14,777 bases of DNA from Planctomycetota bacterium (GTDB taxonomy: Bacteria > Planctomycetota > Phycisphaerae > UBA1845), in the NCBI GenBank assembly GCA_022563615.1, contig JADFMZ010000030.1:1-14777 (forward strand), written 5' to 3'. The notes beneath the pieces are model-generated. The model had not been told where the DNA came from and did not search any database. It worked only from the letters and a program-made list of their open reading frames with translations. Each line of letters begins with the position of its first letter. Position 1 is the stretch's first letter. The translations under genes were made by a program, and so were the position numbers. Shown here in pieces: positions 13,176-14,777 of the stretch.

Positions 13176-14777
13176 CTAGTAATCCATCTCCTCATCCATG
13201 CCCGGCGACCCGCCCGCCTCATCCTCTTCCTTGGGCTTGTCCGAGATGCAGACGTCGGTGCTGAGCAGGATGCGGGCCACGCTGCTTCCGTTCTCCAGGG
13301 CACAGCGTACCACTTTCGTCGGGTCGATGACGCCGTCCTTCATCAGATCGGTGTATTCTCCCGTATCCGCGTTGAAACCGAACGCCCCGCTCTTTTCGAG
13401 CACCTTGTGCAAGACGACACCGGGGTTGTACCCGGCGTTGGCGGCGATCTGGCGCAGCGGCGCCTCCAGAGCGGCCTGGACGATCCGAACGCCCGTCTGC
13501 TCGTCGCCGGTCAGCTTCAGGTTGTCCAAAGCCGCGATACACCGGACCAGGGCAACGCCCCCGCCCGGGACGATCCCTTCCTCGATCGCCGCCCGCGTTG
13601 CGTGCAGCGCGTCTTCGATCCTAGCCTTCTTTTCCTTCAGTTCCGTTTCCGTGGCGGCTCCGACGTTGACCTGCGCGACGCCGCCGGCAAGCTTCGCCCG
13701 GCGCTCTTCAAGCTTTTCACGATCATAGTCAGACGTGGTAGCGTCAATCTCAGCCGCGATCTGCTTGACCCGAGCCTGGATGTCGGCTGTCGAACCTGCG
13801 CCTTCGATGATCGTCGTGTTGTTGGCGTCGATCCGGATCTTCTTCGCCTGACCCAAATCCTTGATGGAGATGTTTTCCAGATCGATTCCGAGGTCTTTCA
13901 TAATGGGGGTCGCGCCGGTCAAAATGGCGATATCCTGGAGCATCGCCTTCCTTCGATCGCCGTACCCCGGCGCCTTGACCGCGCAAACCTGGAGAATGCC
14001 CCGCAGCTTATTGACCACGAGCGTGGCCAGGGCTTCCCCTTCGATATCTTCGGCGATGATCAGGAGCTGCCGCTTGGCCTTGGCCACCTTTTCGAGCAAG
14101 GGGACCAGCTTCGGCACGCTGGTGATCTTGTCCTCGTGGATGAGGACGAACGTCTTGTCGAGTACGCATTCGACGGCCTGCTGGTCGGTGACGAAATGGG
14201 GCGAAAGAAAGCCCCGATCGAACTGCATCCCTTCCACGACCTCGATCTGAGTTTCGGAGGTCTTGCCCTCTTCCACCGTGATGACGCCGTCCTTGCCGAC
14301 CTTCTCGAAACAGTTGGCCAACAACACTCCCACGCTTTCATCGTTATTCGCGGAAATTCGGGCTACGTTGACGATCTCCTCACGCCGGCTCACTTTCACA
14401 GAGCGCGACATGCTCTTGAGACCCTCGACGACCTCGCGTACAGCCTTTTGAATGCCGCGATTCAGCGCGAAGGGATCGGCGCCGGCCACCACGTTCTTCA
14501 ATCCATTCTTAAACAACGCCTCCGCCAGCACCGTGGCTGTCGTCGTGCCGTCGCCGGCGACCTCACTGGTCTTGCTTGCAGCCTCTTTCACCAGTTGGGC
14601 GCCCATGTTCTCGTATTTGTCGATCAGCTCGACTTCCTCCGCCACGGTGACGCCGTCTTTAGTGACCTTGGGGCCTCCCCAGCCCTTGTCGATCACGGCG
14701 TTACGCCCGCGCGGCCCGAGTGTGGCCTTTACCGCGGTGGCCATTTTCTCGACACCGTTCCATAGCCCCTGCCGCGC
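13176..14777 (-). CDS. groEL: chaperonin GroEL, canonical copy (5' end outside window)
   Basis: The frame runs to the right edge. Before the first visible ATG (14744) there are 11 further in-frame codons (ARQGLWNGVEK) that match the GroEL N-terminal helix, so about a dozen residues are missing and 14744 is not the start. Canonical motifs are intact: LGPRGRN, TKDGVTVAEE (catalytic Asp), AGDGTTTATVLAEA, EDALHATRAAIEEG (second catalytic Asp) and the PGGG signature. In the apical domain the E. coli YLSPYF block reads FLSPHF. The C-terminus is acidic (EEDEAGGSPGMDEEMDY), not Gly-Gly-Met repeats. It is the first visible gene of the chaperonin unit, followed by groES. This copy keeps all ATPase motifs and is probably the general housekeeping chaperonin. 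Confidence 0.97.
   Translation of the reverse strand, partial: ARQGLWNGVEKMATAVKATLGPRGRNAVIDKGWGGPKVTKDGVTVAEEVELIDKYENMGAQLVKEAASKTSEVAGDGTTTATVLAEALFKNGLKNVVAGADPFALNRGIQKAVREVVEGLKSMSRSVKVSRREEIVNVARISANNDESVGVLLANCFEKVGKDGVITVEEGKTSETQIEVVEGMQFDRGFLSPHFVTDQQAVECVLDKTFVLIHEDKITSVPKLVPLLEKVAKAKRQLLIIAEDIEGEALATLVVNKLRGILQVCAVKAPGYGDRRKAMLQDIAILTGATPIMKDLGIDLENISIKDLGQAKKIRIDANNTTIIEGAGSTADIQARVKQIAAEIDATTSDYDREKLEERRAKLAGGVAQVNVGAATETELKEKKARIEDALHATRAAIEEGIVPGGGVALVRCIAALDNLKLTGDEQTGVRIVQAALEAPLRQIAANAGYNPGVVLHKVLEKSGAFGFNADTGEYTDLMKDGVIDPTKVVRCALENGSSVARILLSTDVCISDKPKEEDEAGGSPGMDEEMDY

Noticed and set aside
10589..14777. CIRCE/HrcA operator in the chaperone region
   Set aside because: I searched the gaps by eye for TTAGCACTC-N9-GAGTGCTAA and close variants and found none.
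1..14777. tRNA, rRNA or known riboswitch
   Set aside because: No cloverleaf, rRNA segment or familiar aptamer core was recognisable by reading. A covariance search would be needed to exclude small RNAs.

Overview
The window looks like a piece of a planctomycete-type chromosome (phylum Planctomycetota, possibly a Phycisphaerae-like lineage). This is inferred from several traits together: two dissimilar groEL genes flanking one groES, a GroEL of the GPxGxNVILQKSFGSP type, a GroES with a Lys/Thr-rich N-terminal extension, an LpxI-type lipid A enzyme implying an outer membrane, flavin-dependent thymidylate synthase, high GC, and palindromic intergenic repeats. No rRNA or marker phylogeny is available here, so this placement is moderate in confidence.

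Layout. On the + strand (left third): a D-amino-acid aminotransferase-like gene (dat, 294-1172), class I fructose-1,6-bisphosphatase (fbp, 1384-2391) and the ribosome-associated GTPase TypA/BipA (2623-4437). These meet, tail to tail across a 229-base gap, a long series of genes all on the - strand. In transcription order the series is: a canonical groEL (cut by the right edge), groES, a second divergent groEL, dnaJ, grpE, an fmdB-type zinc-ribbon gene, lpxI, thyX, and a class III (GabT/ArgD-like) aminotransferase. A good terminator-like hairpin follows the divergent groEL, so groEL-groES-groEL is probably one unit and dnaJ-grpE-fmdB-lpxI another. thyX and the aminotransferase follow after larger gaps.

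How the genes work together. The right half is a protein-folding island. It has GroEL/GroES chaperonins plus the DnaK co-chaperones DnaJ and GrpE, but no dnaK in view. The rest is housekeeping: envelope lipid A (LpxI), possible D-amino acids for peptidoglycan (Dat), dTMP synthesis (ThyX), gluconeogenesis or sugar-phosphate cycling (Fbp), and ribosome or stress function (TypA).

The most unusual feature is a dispersed intergenic repeat of about 132-145 bases, present three times (28-172, 2405-2536, 9326-9462). Each copy carries two similar stem-loops in inverted orientation, an architecture like a REPIN (a pair of inverted REP sequences). All copies have the same orientation on the + strand regardless of gene direction, and one ends inside the dnaJ stop codon. 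Other points worth attention are unusual residues in the second GroEL, a one-residue expansion in the ThyX signature, a ten-G run near the end of dat, and mutually exclusive hairpins before groES. Nothing here is clearly a defence system, prophage, transposase or CRISPR array.
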